Assembly (NCBI RefSeq): GCF_921293095.1
Contig: NC_060252.1
Location: forward strand, 3,906,001 to 3,970,000
Length of the DNA: 64,000 nt
Direction of reading: 5' to 3'
From: Ischnura elegans
Lineage: Eukaryota; Arthropoda; Insecta; Odonata; Coenagrionidae
Shown here: positions 33,246 to 44,648 of the stretch, in pieces
Layout of the letters: every line of letters starts with the position of its first letter
How positions within the stretch are numbered: position 1 is the stretch's first letter
The notes under the pieces: model-generated
Told to the model about the DNA's origin: nothing
What the model saw: only the letters and a program-made list of their open reading frames with translations
The model's database searches: none
Position numbers and translations under genes: made by a program

Positions 33246-34120
33246 TAGTCTTTAAGTTTTTGACTAGAGACGTGTTTCAAGCCACTTAGAGGAATTATAG
33301 ATGTTATTATTTTTAATCTACTTCGTGAAATGGAATGCCATCAAATCAGATAAAGCAATGTTGTATTTACGACGAACTAACAGTCTAGCCCGTTGATCTC
33401 AAAGGTTTGATTCAATTTGGGGGCAAGGGCTCTACTACAACCATTAAATAAAAAAAGCCGAAATAATAATAGCAAAATAGCATAGAATAGAAAACAAATT
33501 TATGGTTCAAGGCAAAGCCTATGGAACATGCATCCAATACATAAAGAAAAAGAACAAGCTCTGTGGTATTACAAGATAAATATGCAAATCACCTTGCTAT
33601 AACAACAGGACCATTGAAACACAAACATAATATAAAATGAAATACAACGACAGAATTTACCAAGAAAATATCAAGCCAATTCAATAGAATAAACAAAAAA
33701 ACATACAAAAAACCTTTGATGAAATTAACGTTGATTCTTTGAAAGGAAGAAAAAAATCAATAAATGATTGAACGGAAGAGGTACACGCTCAATCTCCATA
33801 ACATCCATTAATCAAGTACGCAAACATTTTTATTTTGAATTTATTTATAGTTTTAGCTTTCGATATGTATTCAGGAATATCATTCCACACCGTATACATG
33901 AATTAATGGTGGACAATTGGTATACCGTTGTTCTACATTTAGGAACTTTGAATCGTTTTCTGACTCTAATATATCTATTTAATTTAATATAGATTATAAT
34001 GGGTAGATATAAGACGTTTATCGGTTTAAAGTTCTTTCTTTGTAAATTAAAAAAAATAGAATTAAATATCTCAATTGTAAGAATTTATTTTTGCAGTTTC
34101 ACTTGAAGAAATGAAGTGCG
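33246..34120. other. AT-rich, no supported gene
   Basis: The stretch GGGGGCAAGGGCTC ... ACCATTAAATAAAAAAAG (33418-33460) resembles a LINE 3' end but no coding sequence precedes it. Confidence 0.3.
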
Positions 34121-34124
34121 TCCC

Positions 34125-34202
34125 CCAAATGCACTCATACCTTCCAAAATAAGAGTACCTTCCCCAAATGCACTCATACCTTCCTAAATAAGAGTACCTT
34201 CC
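34125..34202. repeat. Tandem duplication, 39-bp unit x 2
   Basis: The unit CCAAATGCACTCATACCTTC ... AAGAGTACCTTCC occurs twice in a row with one base difference. Confidence 0.9.
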
Positions 34203-34376
34203 TATAAAACATATACCTAACCTCATGTTAACTTGGTCTCTTCTAAGATTACCGAGGAAATATATATTTGATACAATTACCAACATGAAAAAAACCTAAA
34301 TTATATGGAAATACCTATACGAGGACGTAGTTCATTAAAATTTTAAAGAAATATCAGTATATTTTCCACAGTAATT

Positions 34377-35120
34377 ATCATAAGTCATCAATCAGAAGAT
34401 TGGTTTGACACACATATCCTATCCCCTTTCCTGTCAGCTAATATTTTCGTACTTGCGTATGCCTTCCGTATTACATTTGTAATATACTAATGTGTTAAAC
34501 ACATTCTGGGCGTTCCATTGCACAATTGGTCGATCCATTACTTCTCCGTAACCCACATTTCGAATGATTTCACCTTTAACTTGGATACTGGTGTTAAAAT
34601 ACATGCTCTTCTCCTATGCAGATACTTGCTCCATATGCAGCAACTGATCCATACGCTTGCTATTTTGGCTGCAAGTGAATCCTTCTTAACGCTCGTTGAA
34701 TACCCGCTTCGCTTCCGCTATTCAACCTTTTTTCTTTCTTTGTTCATTGCTAATGAATCGGCTTCGGAGGTAGCAAAACATTTTTACCTCTTCCATTTTT
34801 AGTTTTCCTCGGTGAATATTTGTCCTCTGGTATCCTCCTTTTGTTACTATAATTGCTTTACTTTTTTATGAATTTGTATTTGATGCTTGACCATTTTCCA
34901 TTCCATATTTATTTACATATCTTCTTCAAATCCCTCTTACTAGAATGCGACTGTTAAATCGTGCGAAAATCATCAATATAGGTACTAATGATTTTTCGTT
35001 GGATGTTGTCTTTTGTAGTCTTCTCTTTGATTATATTGATGTCGTTCTCGATGCAAGCATCACATTCAGGGGGAAAACTGTTCCCTCAATGTCAATTGTA
35101 AATTATTTAAATGAGCGAAA
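34377..35120 (-). pseudogene. RTE-like LINE relic (RT palm to 3' end)
   Basis: The minus strand gives, with frameshifts and stops, CDACIENDINIIKEKT, then a decayed YIDDF (catalytic F/YADD position), QSHSSKRDLKKI, then KAIIVTKGGYQRT. This is the order of the RT palm core in RTE-like endonuclease-RT proteins. Below it the 3' end signature (GTCATCAATCAGAAGATTGG at about 34384) matches 31786 and 45790, linking those short remnants to this family. Confidence 0.6.
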
Positions 35121-35892
35121 TATCAAACCTCTTGACTAATGCAATCCTATCCCCACTTGGATTATTATTAATACTTAGTAATTGGTGATAATGCATTTAT
35201 AAAAATGATAACATATTGCATGAGTGAACAATTTTAAACCATTGTCTTCGAGCCAATAAACATGCCTAATTTTTTTTCGATTTTGTGGATTATCGCGTGC
35301 AAAAAATCCTCTTTTTGAGCTAGTTGTTTGTTAATCCCGTATTGCCTCATAATTTACATTTGATTTCGCCACTTATGACACTTATCTCTCACATGTTCTG
35401 ATTTAATTGCAATTAAGTATGTTGCGTAAAATGAGTAATTTGAAGCACATACTGATTTTAAAACTGCAGTCAACACCATCTCTTGTGAGTTCTCTCGTGT
35501 TATAAGGCGGGTGGTGGAATACTGCTTAACGTTGCTAGGTCCGTCATGTCCTTTTTATTTCTTTGCTAATGAAATAGAGTCGTATTCATGGATTTTTTTC
35601 GAGAGGATGGGGAATATAATGGACCTCGATTCGTTGGAACTTATAAGAGTGTAATTATCTCGACCGATTGGAATAAACTCAAGAGTATTTTATGCAGTTA
35701 AGTCGTCGGGAAGCGCCAGACCTAGCTTCGTCTTCTACTTCGGCGGGTTACACACTGATGTCGTAAGGCACGTGTCTTAAGACACGTATCGTGTCTGATC
35801 AAAGTTCATGAGACATGCACGCCTTTTGTACTTGTCTCTGTCGTTTGTTGCATGACCGTATTTGTCGGTTGTTGTTGTCTGTCGAGCGCAAA

Positions 35893-36200
35893 ATGTCATC
35901 CGAGGAGGATGAAGTGATGTTATTACTTGGAGTTGTGAGACGAAGACGTCATCGGCGTAGGTTTTACACACTCCGTCGATATTGGACCCACCCCTGCTGG
36001 ACTGCCAATGTTGAGGGTTCAAGCCAGTTTGTTACCACTCAACAGCTAAACGATCATCCAGATAAGTTCAAAAACTTTCATAGGATGGAACAAGGTACTT
36101 TCAACAAACTTTGTGATTTAGTAAGAAACCACTGTACTGTGGGTGAGAGCAACTTTCGTCAGTCCATACTTATTGAAGAACGGCTTAAAGTATTCTTACG
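35893..36200 (+). pseudogene. PIF/Harbinger (HARBI1-like) transposase, N-terminal exon
   Basis: Translation from the ATG at 35893 begins MSSEEDEVMLLLGVVRRRRH and continues YWTHPCWTANVEGSSQF, then DHPDKFKNFHRMEQGTFNKL and EERLKVFLR. The acidic start, the Arg-rich stretch, the YW-x-HP block and the FRM-x-x-x-x-F-x-x-L block are the N-terminal region of PIF/Harbinger transposases. An upstream in-frame Met at 35815 exists, but family members usually start at MSS. The frame meets a good 5' splice site at 36201 (GTATGT); no second exon with the DDE catalytic domain was found, so the copy is partial. Harbinger elements insert at TWA sites; I could not find the partner TIR. Confidence 0.75.
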
Positions 36201-36829
36201 GTATGTATTTCTTAACAAATACTTTTTCGCACTAAAAAATCGTATAGTAATTTTTAAACAATAATTTGTAAATCCAAATAAAGTGTTTAATACTCAGAAG
36301 GCACAGCAATTAATTACAGCAATTACAACAATACTTACCCTTCAGCCCTCTTTATCGCTAGGTTTGATAGCTTTAATTGAGCATGTTCAACTATTCATCA
36401 TGCAATATACTTTTCATCTCGGACTTCTACGCTTTGTGGGTGAACTTAATTTAAAATACTTCTAATTATTTTCTGTAAATTGGTGGTTGGAAGAGATTTA
36501 AGTTTGGAGTTCTTAAAAATCCACCATTTAAAAAATATCGAACTGTATGAATTGGTAGTTTTTGGCAAGTAATGTTTTGCAATTTTATAAATTATAAATA
36601 TTTTTCCTTAAAATTGGTCATGGAGTCCGTAAATAATTAGCCTACCTAACCTTTTTTAACGCCCTGAATATTGCCTAGAGCTAAGGAGTAAAATAAGGAA
36701 GGAAATAAGTACACCCACAAAGTTATTTTAGTCTTCTCCTTTAATGATAAGTTTCATCAACTACCATTTAACAAATTACATTCACAATGTTTATCGTTGG
36801 TTCGGTGTTTGCATGACGTGAAAGGTTGG

Positions 36830-37006
36830 TGTATTACCATACGATATGTTCCATCATGGTCTCCCGGAAGAAATTCGTTATCTTAGGACAAGTCAGTTGC
36901 AGGTGCATTGGTATGAAGCTGCGTGGCAATTGAGATGTAGCAAGAGGTGGGGTCGGGGACTTACCAAATGCCGTGAAGCTGCGAAGAAGGGGTATGTTTT
37001 AGAGAT
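36830..37006 (+). other. Exon-like open segment, unknown
   Basis: A short frame reads PYDMFHHGLPEEIRYLRTSQ, LQVHWYEAAWQLR then GLTKCREAAKKG, followed by a donor-like GTATGT. Codon use looks protein-like and the local GC content is raised compared with the AT-rich flanks. I do not recognise the protein. It lies 0.6 kb downstream of the Harbinger exon but does not look like a Harbinger DDE domain. It could be a host exon, a captured fragment or chance. Confidence 0.25.
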
Positions 37007-37399
37007 CTGAGTTCATTATTTCAAATTGCAATAAACGATCAACTCCTTCGATACGATATTTCACTCAAATTTTATCGATTGAGCCGATTCATATAAAATT
37101 TTCCACCTAAACTCCAAATTGAAATTGATTTATTGATTAACTCAACGCCTACAGGCCCGACTGAAAGAGAATTATCTTTTTATTTCAAACCTTTACCTCC
37201 TCAACCTCGGATGGAAATGTTTTTCTGTTCTAATGAAATTTACTTTATCTCATTCCGTTTATTGACTACTTCTCTTCTGCTGTTTCCGTTAACCACGATC
37301 GCGGAATTCACTCCGAAGGGAATAGCGGATTGGCGAAGTACACGAATATTTTAGCACAGGAAAAATCGTCGTAATTAATCAAAAATCCAACGGTTAATA

Positions 37400-38265
37400 A
37401 GATGGAGCTCTCTATTCTTTACCCATATCGGCTTGCGTGTTTCGAATCGACGAAATCCTTCTCTTTTACATCCTTCATAAACTGTGCTATGTGCTACTGT
37501 ACTGTGTGTGCTTGTATCTCATTCGGGGCTGTCCCTTGCCCTTCTTCCCTTCCAGCTGTACTTCGACGATTGTCATCATCAGGCCACCATGCCTCGTAAT
37601 GTGAACAACTAATTTGACCCGTCTACTTCTTCTTCTTCAGATTTTTGAAAGATATCTCTTTTCTCCTACTTTTCTCAGCACTTCCTCATTTACCACAAGG
37701 AAGGTCGATGCATTTTATCTTCATCATTCTTTGGTGGCGCCACGTTTCGAATGCTTACACTGCTTCTTATGCTTCGACTTCTTCTCTTCGAACTTCCACA
37801 CGACTTCTCTGCTGCTGTCAAAGTTCAAGCCACTGAGAAACATACTCCATTTGTATGATATGTATCTGATAGTTTCTTTGCCTCTGTGCTTGTGTTTATC
37901 AGCTGTAAAATGATCTTTTTTTGTAGAAAGCCACCTTCGCCTGGGCTATTCTGCTGACTATTTCTTCCTTTCTTCGTCTTTTGCAACAAAACTCTTTCAC
38001 CTCTTCAAGATTTTGTTTTCCTAGTTAAATGCTTGTCCTAGCCTCATCTTTTAGTGCATACTAAGCGCATCTAAGTCTTCTTTTCGTTGATTTTCAAATG
38101 ATATGTAGCCATTGTCCTTTCCATATTCGTAAAAGTATTCTGCAAATCATTCTGTGTCTCGGTTATAACTGTTATGTCGTCATCAAATCGCAGCATACTA
38201 ATTCTTTCTCCATTGATATTGAAATCCAAAGCCCTCTACTTGATTACATTTTATCGCTGCTATTT
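37400..38265 (-). pseudogene. RTE-like LINE relic (RT palm to C-terminus)
   Basis: From 38240 downward the minus strand reads RALDFNINGERISMLRFDDD, then ITVITETQNDLQNTF, YHLKINEKKT, KEEIVSRIAQAKVAFYKKRS and EEVLRKVGEKR. The RF-D-DDI block is the RT catalytic FADD motif with Ala changed to Asp. Several frame changes are needed, so it is a decayed copy. It is the most complete RTE-like relic in the window and clarifies the shorter ones at 19.7, 28.3 and 34.4 kb. Confidence 0.75.
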
Positions 38266-38266
38266 A

Positions 38267-38352
38267 GTTTTTATCAAACAGTGCAAGAAAAATACTCATG
38301 CTAAATGTTTTTATCAAACAGTGCAAGAAAAATACTCATGCTAAATGTTTTT
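38267..38352. repeat. Perfect 40-bp tandem duplication
   Basis: The 40-bp unit starting GTTTTTATCAAACAGTGC occurs at 38267-38306 and 38307-38346 without a difference, plus the start of a third copy. This is a recent duplication (or an assembly artefact) at the edge of the LINE relic. Confidence 0.95.
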
Positions 38353-38689
38353 ATTCTATGTAGCGAAGTATACTGATAAAGGTTTAATTACAATCTCTTG
38401 ATATTTTTAGTATGCTTTGTAGTTTTAAGTTTGCAACAGATAGCACTCCAGGAAATTGAGAACAATGGCAGGTCGAGCGGAAGTGATGACGTTCTCTATG
38501 TCTTATTTAATTGTTTGTTTAATAATCTTAATGTATTTCTTTCACCGCAACCGCAGACCCAACAGGCGCGCGGCGGGGGTGATAACATATCAATTGTCCC
38601 TTAAACTGGTGGAGAGATTCACGTGTATGCTGTAGGCGTTTTGATGATGGCCAATTGTTTCCAACAGCTACTTAATTGTTCGCGGAAAT

Positions 38690-39190
38690 TCGAATTCCCA
38701 TACTTATCCGTTCGGCGAAGCATCGCTCTTATTGTGCTGCTTCTGCCTGACCTTAAAATATAGCTCGATTCTTGCATTGTATCCTATTCGTAGCTCGTGA
38801 CCTTAACCTGGAGAAGAGGTTTAAGTATATCTTTCGGGTGTTTTTATGGTGGCAAATTTTTGCAGGAAAAACTTAATTGTTCGCGTATCCGTTTAGCGAA
38901 GTATCTCTCTCAATATATCGTTTTGCCCCATATGAAAATATTGTTGGGTCATCGCACTGTCCTCTACGTAACTCTTGATACATGTCTATCCTCCGTATTT
39001 CACGATATCTAAGCCTAGAAAGGCCTCCAAAAAACTTCGTCCCAAAACTGTGTAGCGATATCTGTTCGCCCGTAGTTTTTTTTGAACGAATCCCGCCCCA
39101 TTTCTTTGTTGCTTTATTTCTTTGTGTTCACACGCCCAAAGACCCGGCCGACCGATTACCTTCCTTCCACGAACTTCATTTCTCAACATA
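38690..39190 (-). pseudogene. Decayed CR1/Jockey-like LINE C-terminus
   Basis: Blocks such as GAATTCCCATACTTATCCG, TTCGGCGAAGCATCGCTCTTA and CTGTTCGCCCGTAG align in order with the minus-strand relic at 13760-14000 (GAATTCCCATGTCTATCCG, CTGTACGCCCGTAG). It is the same family, more decayed, with no intact frame. Confidence 0.5.
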
Positions 39191-39239
39191 TTTATAAGCT
39201 ACCGATTTTTTCCCGCGATTAATTTTATATGCCAACTCC

Positions 39240-39420
39240 TTCGAGGATGCGGTCCGTTGAGCGCTACAGAACGCTTCGGAGCGCCACCAAGCGGTCCGTT
39301 ATCCGCTACGGAGCGCTTCAGGTTAAGGTGTGACGTCACGGCAAACGTCTTACACCCGTTTCCCGCCTCGCTTTGGACGCTCCTGTGAAATCTAGGGTCA
39401 GCGGAGGAGCGAGTCATTTT
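39240..39420. promoter_or_regulatory. GC-rich segment with 42-bp direct repeat and CRE octamer
   Basis: GCGGTCCGTT...CGCTAC(A/G)GA(A/G)CGCTTC occurs at 39249 and 39291, a 42-bp period. Just downstream GTGTGACGTCACGG contains the palindromic CRE TGACGTCA. This may be a MITE body or an upstream regulatory region. The open frame crossing it merely translates the repeat. Confidence 0.35.
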
Positions 39421-40059
39421 TTGGCGGCAATTCGAAGGGAGTGCACTGAGGCAATAGAGAAATTCCTCATGTTGCAGTTGTTGGACGCTATATGCGGAGG
39501 CCTTTTTTTCTATAAAGGTGACTATAAAGTAACTGATTAGGCGTACATAGTAAATAGATGTAAATTTAACTGTGTTTTGAATAAACATATAGCAAGCACT
39601 ATCTATACGTAAAAATTCTCGTATCTCCCCCAAAATGAACTCGTGTGTCTGGAAGTAGCCTTTACATTCAGAAGGCAACAAAAATTATTAAAAGTGACAT
39701 GTAGAATAAGAAACGATGGTAAGATCATATATCGACACATCAATTCTCATGTCACATAATAGAATCTGAGGAAAAGTGGGATATAAAAATAATTGGAACG
39801 GATTAATGTTTTATTATAGTCGATAGCCATTATAAGTGAATACGTTTCAAGTGAGTAAACGGTATAATACCTACTTTTTACTTTACTAAGGTGTGAAAAA
39901 TAGTCCAAAGTTTCTTGCTTTACTTTGTGGAACCTCGATATTGAAAAATAAAATTCATTTTTATCCATATTCGAAGATAATCATTAATATTCAATGGCCA
40001 TAATCGCCTCAATTTGCATTTAAAACCATCTCTTCGATCTTATAATCCCAGTTAGCCCG

Positions 40060-40379
40060 CCCTCGTTCATTTCCGCCATTTTGACTTCGCTCCTGACGGG
40101 TCCGAGAAGAAATTCTCATAGCGAACGTAGCGCCTACGGACCGGTGCGGTGATCCGGAGCACTTCCGTCTGTAGCGTCTGGTAGCGTGTTTAGGACCGCA
40201 CCCAATGTTGCGTCAACCGACGATCTCAACTTTAAATGTATGACTTTGACACCGCTTTCGGCCTCGTTACGTCAACAACTGAGCTTGTCCTAATTTGGCG
40301 TACGTTACTGAAGACTTGAGATTAAATAAATTCGTTAGAAATTAACGTACTGCGTGAGAAAATCAGCTCCGAGGAAATC
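40060..40379 (+). promoter_or_regulatory. Candidate promoter and first exon of a spliced transcript
   Basis: The segment is GC- and CpG-rich relative to its surroundings. It contains TTCCGCCATTTTGAC near 40072, an exact YY1-type CGCCATnTTG core-promoter motif. A consensus donor GTGAGT begins at 40380. Downstream are exon-like segments with good acceptor sites (41010, 41262, 42463, 43881). No long frame is present, so it would be a non-coding RNA or a 5' UTR. Motif-based inference only. Confidence 0.35.
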
Positions 40380-41009
40380 GTGAGTGAACCTCATGTCTGT
40401 GCCGCGATATTTTTAATAAATACATTATTGTTTTACTGTTTATCTTTTACGTGTCTTATTTGTGGGACTATTTAATCATAAGTTTTGTTGAAAATTGCTA
40501 TTAGATACTGTTGTTACGTTCTTCTTATTAATTGTTTTGCAAAGAAAGGAAAAATGACGCATGGCATCTGTTGAATACTTATGATATTATCATTTCTCAC
40601 AAAATAGAAGAAACCTTATTTTTTCCTAAGAAATATTTTACAGTTATTGTAACAAAACTTGTATTATAAGTGTTTTACTACAAGGCGTCATATAAGGCTG
40701 TGGAAATAGGATGATTGAAGTGAGCCAAGTAATGAAAAAATACATTATGGGAAGTTAAAAGTGTTCTCCATTTTTCGGACTTGATAAATTTTTTGGTAAA
40801 TTACAGAAATCGATGTAGTTAATTAAAATAACGAGAACACATAACGAATTTTAGAAACAAATTTATAAAGTAGTTACTAGCAATAAATGGCAATAACAAA
40901 TTGTCGTATAACTTTAATAAATTAATTATTTGAAATGGTGATTCACCTCATTTTAAATGAGCGAATAAAGTTAAAATTGCAATAATATTTTTATTTTTAT
41001 TTATTCCAG

Positions 41010-41193
41010 GTTGGATGAAGAGAAATATTTATAAGGAGTGAAAAGAAAGTACAGTTATCAAAAGCATTAGAAATGCTGACACAAAGGAGGATACACAATC
41101 CAGTACCTACTAATGAGGAAGGAATGTTTGTAGAAGTTGGATCTCCTCTCAAAATGCGGGTTTGCATTGATGTGCAGGACGTTGCGCATCGCT
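41010..41193 (+). ncRNA. Exon-like segment of unknown transcript
   Basis: The acceptor TTATTTATTCCAG ends at 41009. The segment contains a short frame (EMLTQRRIHNPVPTNEEGMF then VEVGSPLKMRVCIDVQDVAH) ending at a stop near 41192. The following donor is weak. Unrecognised. Confidence 0.25.
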
Positions 41194-41261
41194 GAGGTTT
41201 TTTTTTTTAATATAATTCAATTATTTCTGCAATGCCGTGAATAATTTGTTTTCCTCCACAG

Positions 41262-41301
41262 AGTCAACCAAAAAAAGCTCATGAGCATGCTATATACCTA
41301 G
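41262..41301 (+). ncRNA. Exon-like segment, 40 bp
   Basis: Strong acceptor TTTGTTTTCCTCCACAG ends at 41261; donor GTATGA starts at 41302. No coding frame can be judged at this length. Confidence 0.3.
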
Positions 41302-41939
41302 GTATGAAGGTAACATAAGGTCTCTCTTAGATAAGTGTTTCTGGAGAATAGACCTGATCTCATGAGATAAGAGTTATGGTGATGAGTGAGGTGGTATTGA
41401 CTCGTGAATAATTGGGTCTTGGTATGAGATCTATAGTGAACGTTCACATAAATCCTTGGTATAACAAGCTCAAATGCAAAATTCCAAAAGTCGACAAAAA
41501 ACCAAAGGTACCAATAGGTATAGCGACAAAATAGCCTGAATACATGAGAACTAAGCCGGCATAGGGAACTAGAAAATGCATGCATAAAGGTACAATATAG
41601 TGTGTGCATTACGATTTCTTTGATTTCGCAATGGTTTTTGGATAGTTGTATATTCGAATATTGTTTTTATGTGTATGTATATTAACCTTCGTATTACAGG
41701 ATGATATACATGGACAAAACCAACAAGTAGAGCTCGAAGAAAGAAGAAATAGAGCGAAATGTGTGCGAACTTTGCGATTTTTCCAACGCGTAGCGTATTT
41801 GAGCGAAAATTGCGTTTTAATCGTACAAATGGGGAAATGATGCGTGTGATTCTTGCGCCCTCCAAATTTAGGAGGAGAAGACAGAAGACTACTGGACAAG
41901 AGGACCACTGCGAGGACTTTGGGACCCTGCATTAGTCAT

Positions 41940-42480
41940 AGTTTTTTGTGTCGAACCGAGGTCTGGCATACGCTGTAAACCATTGCAGTGTGTGGGATTG
42001 GAACTGTGTCACGTGGATGGAAAAGTGGTGATTTCCTCCTTGTGTCATGGTGACTTCCCGTCTATTGTAGTGGGGCGTATGCTATTCCTTGGGGGAAGGG
42101 TTATTTACTTTCCTTGTATGTACTCTCTCCCCAGGCTCAAGACATCGGAACTTCACGTGAAGAGGACCTCGGCTTCATAACTAGGTTAGCTTTTGGGCCT
42201 TTAGGGCCGTGATGATTGCGTCGAGTAAGGCTAGGATTTTTAGCTTGCGTTAGTTTTAGTTTTTACTGTGTCGAACCGAGGTTTGGCATGCGCTGTAAAC
42301 CATTGTAGTACACTGGGATGAAACTGTTTCACTTGGATGGGATAGTGGTAGTTTCCTCCTTGTGTCATGGTGACTTGCCGTGTATTGTGGTGGAGCGTAT
42401 GCAACTCCTTGGGGGAAGAGTCCTTTATTTTCCTTGCATGTACTAACCCGCTCTTTCCCTAGGCTCAAGACATCAACGTG
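41940..42480 (+). repeat. Tandem duplication carrying two splice acceptors
   Basis: A segment starting near GTGTCGAACCGAGGTCTGGC (41948) is repeated from 42268 at a 320-bp offset with moderate divergence. Each copy ends in a pyrimidine tract and AG followed by GCTCAAGACATC (acceptors at 42134 and 42462). Both splice sites look functional. The sequence after the acceptor differs between copies. Confidence 0.8.
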
Positions 42481-42578
42481 GCCGAAGAAATGAAGACATC
42501 TTAAGAGCATGACCATCAGACAATAGAACAAAGGAACGAGTCAACAAAGGAATTCTGTCGTTGGTGCCACTGAAATCG
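42463..42578 (+). ncRNA. Exon-like segment (acceptor and donor)
   Basis: Acceptor CTCTTTCCCTAG ends at 42462 and donor GTAAGA starts at 42579. The 116-bp segment has stops in the frames I checked, so a non-coding or UTR exon is more likely than coding. Confidence 0.35.
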
Positions 42579-42579
42579 G

Positions 42580-43870
42580 TAAGACCAAAGTTTTGAAATA
42601 TTTTTCAGTGGTGCCATTTTTGGCTTTTTTGTTTTATATTTAATTCCATATCAGGATGATACATTTACGTTTGGTTTATGAATCGCAGTGAATATCTCCC
42701 TTGAGCTAATTTCGTCCGAAGTTTCCTATGCAACATAATTTTGATATTTCTCTTCTTGAACTCAATTCCATTAAGATATGAGATGTCACTTGTGTTGCAC
42801 TTATGTTCAATATGAGTTCACGGCAACCAATTTCAGTTTCATTCTAATCGTCGATGAGTTTTTTGATTATGGATTTAATTTTTTATATATCCTAATGCGT
42901 CTATTTCTTATTCGAGATGCTTAATCTGCAATTTAAAAATTATTGCTTATTTTTTTACCTCTTTGCACAAATGTGACAATTATGTATTTCTTTCTGTTCT
43001 TATAAATAAATCTTGAATCATTCGTAAGGCCTACAAAAATGTTTATCCTTGTCTCATCAAGACATGATCATCGAGTGAAACAATCTCTTTTTATTGTTTT
43101 TAATGTTAATGAAATTCTAAGTACTCTATTAATCTGCGTTATTGTTAATTTATGTGTGATTTTCTGTCAAACCTACTTGATAACTTCTCTTCTTTCCCAA
43201 AATAATATCCAATATCCTTTTACGAAATAGAGCTGATCTTTTATATTTTTAATGCCATCAATTTATTTTTTATCTATTGAAATGTTGTTATTTTTTCTTT
43301 AAGCACGGAAATGTTAAAATCTACCATTTATTCCTCTTATATTTTGGATAAATTGAAAGGTGATTTTTTTCTTGAATATTAACTCTCAAGAAAATACTTA
43401 TTTGATAAGTAAAAAATACTTTTGATATTCCTTGCCAGTGGTAGACTTACCCTCCATGTTATCGAATTATTATGAAAAACCCTTTGTCTAATAAGATTGT
43501 AATTTAGATATCTTTTTCACAAAACGATTTAACAATACACAGCACTGAATTTTCATCACTAAAACACACTTATGAGTTGCCTTCGGGTTTGACATCACTA
43601 TTTTTCCTGTAACTTACATTACTTAACTCATTTGAAGGAATTTCCTTTTTTTCTTCTGAAAATTGGACTCAGATTCCCTTGCCTCCCTAACTAAATGAAA
43701 CACCCTTTCAACTCTTAGTGCAAAGATAAGACCTGCACTTCATGTATCAATAATATTGAATTCACGCACGGCTGTGAATAAGATCATTTCTCGTGTCCTA
43801 GTGAATTTCAATGCACTGACATGTAGTACGTGTTAACACACAAGGGAAATTCTATATCTGTATCATTTTT
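42580..43870. other. AT-rich, no supported feature
   Basis: This would be an intron of the transcript proposed for 40-44 kb. Nothing else was recognised. Confidence 0.3.
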
Positions 43871-43880
43871 CTCTCTTCAG

Positions 43881-43969
43881 TCGCAGGTAATTTCGGAGGT
43901 TGAGGACATACAGCTTGAAGAAATATCAGGATAATCCGGATTGCGACGGTGTACTGACCACGCCAAACG
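43881..43969 (+). ncRNA. Exon-like segment, 89 bp
   Basis: Acceptor TTTTTCTCTCTTCAG ends at 43880 and donor GTGAGG starts at 43970. Stops occur within it in at least two frames. Confidence 0.3.
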
Positions 43970-44321
43970 GTGAGGAAAACATTTCATTGCGTGTTTTCTG
44001 TTTGTCCTTTCGTTATTTTTTGAAATTTGTTCGAATTGTTAAAAAGTGAAAGGACCCTATTTTAATTTTTGTTTAGCTCCTTTTAATTATTTTCCTGAGG
44101 ATGTTTTCTTTGTATATGACGATTGCGCTGCTACCTTTGGGGCAAGAATTAAATTCTTCGTTAAAACTTTCGCGGGTGCTCGTCATGTTGAATTAAAACT
44201 TTTGGGCTATGTCGCCGCGTCAGATTTTGGGTGGCCCCAACGTTTCCCGACCGATGCTGGTCGCTTTCTCAAGGGAATCTGAAGAGGTGGGATTTAAAAT
44301 TGGTATATATAGGTATACGTG

Positions 44322-44648
44322 TCAGGTGGTGGGGGGAGGGGAGTGAGAGGTTGGAGGAGTAGGTTGTCGATTATTTTTGCCGATTACGGGTTGCCAAGTA
44401 CGGCTGATTTTAAGGCCAGTGTCTCTGTTAAAGTTGTTTTTCTCCTCTTTAGATATTTCTATTGCTTCTCTTACGAGTCTCTGTTTAAAGCCTTTCACTC
44501 TCGCAACAATTTTTGCTTCCTTAAGGTCGATTGTGTGGCCCAGCGCTGCGTGTTCGGCTACTGCGGACTTCGTTGACTGCCCCAGTCGAATTGCTCTCTC
44601 GTGCTCCTCTAGACGTGTTTTAACCGATCTGCCTGTTTCGCCTGTTGG
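44322..44648 (-). pseudogene. Penelope-like GIY-YIG endonuclease domain, left arm
   Basis: This is the mirror copy of the right-arm coding region. On the minus strand a stop in the spacer is followed by GETGRSVKTRLEEHERAIR and the rest of the domain. It lacks the residues NYI, so it is cut a few codons later than the right copy and misses the first conserved tyrosine of the GIY-YIG fold. Confidence 0.8.

Noticed and set aside
39199-39681. 160-codon open frame on the minus strand
   Set aside because: Its C-terminal half translates a 42-bp direct repeat and its N-terminal half has no recognisable motif.
44319-44576. Open frames antisense to the GIY-YIG arms (also 44728-44985 minus and 44655-44927 minus)
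   Set aside because: They are mirror-image shadows created by the inverted repeat; the GIY-YIG frame is the one with family motifs.
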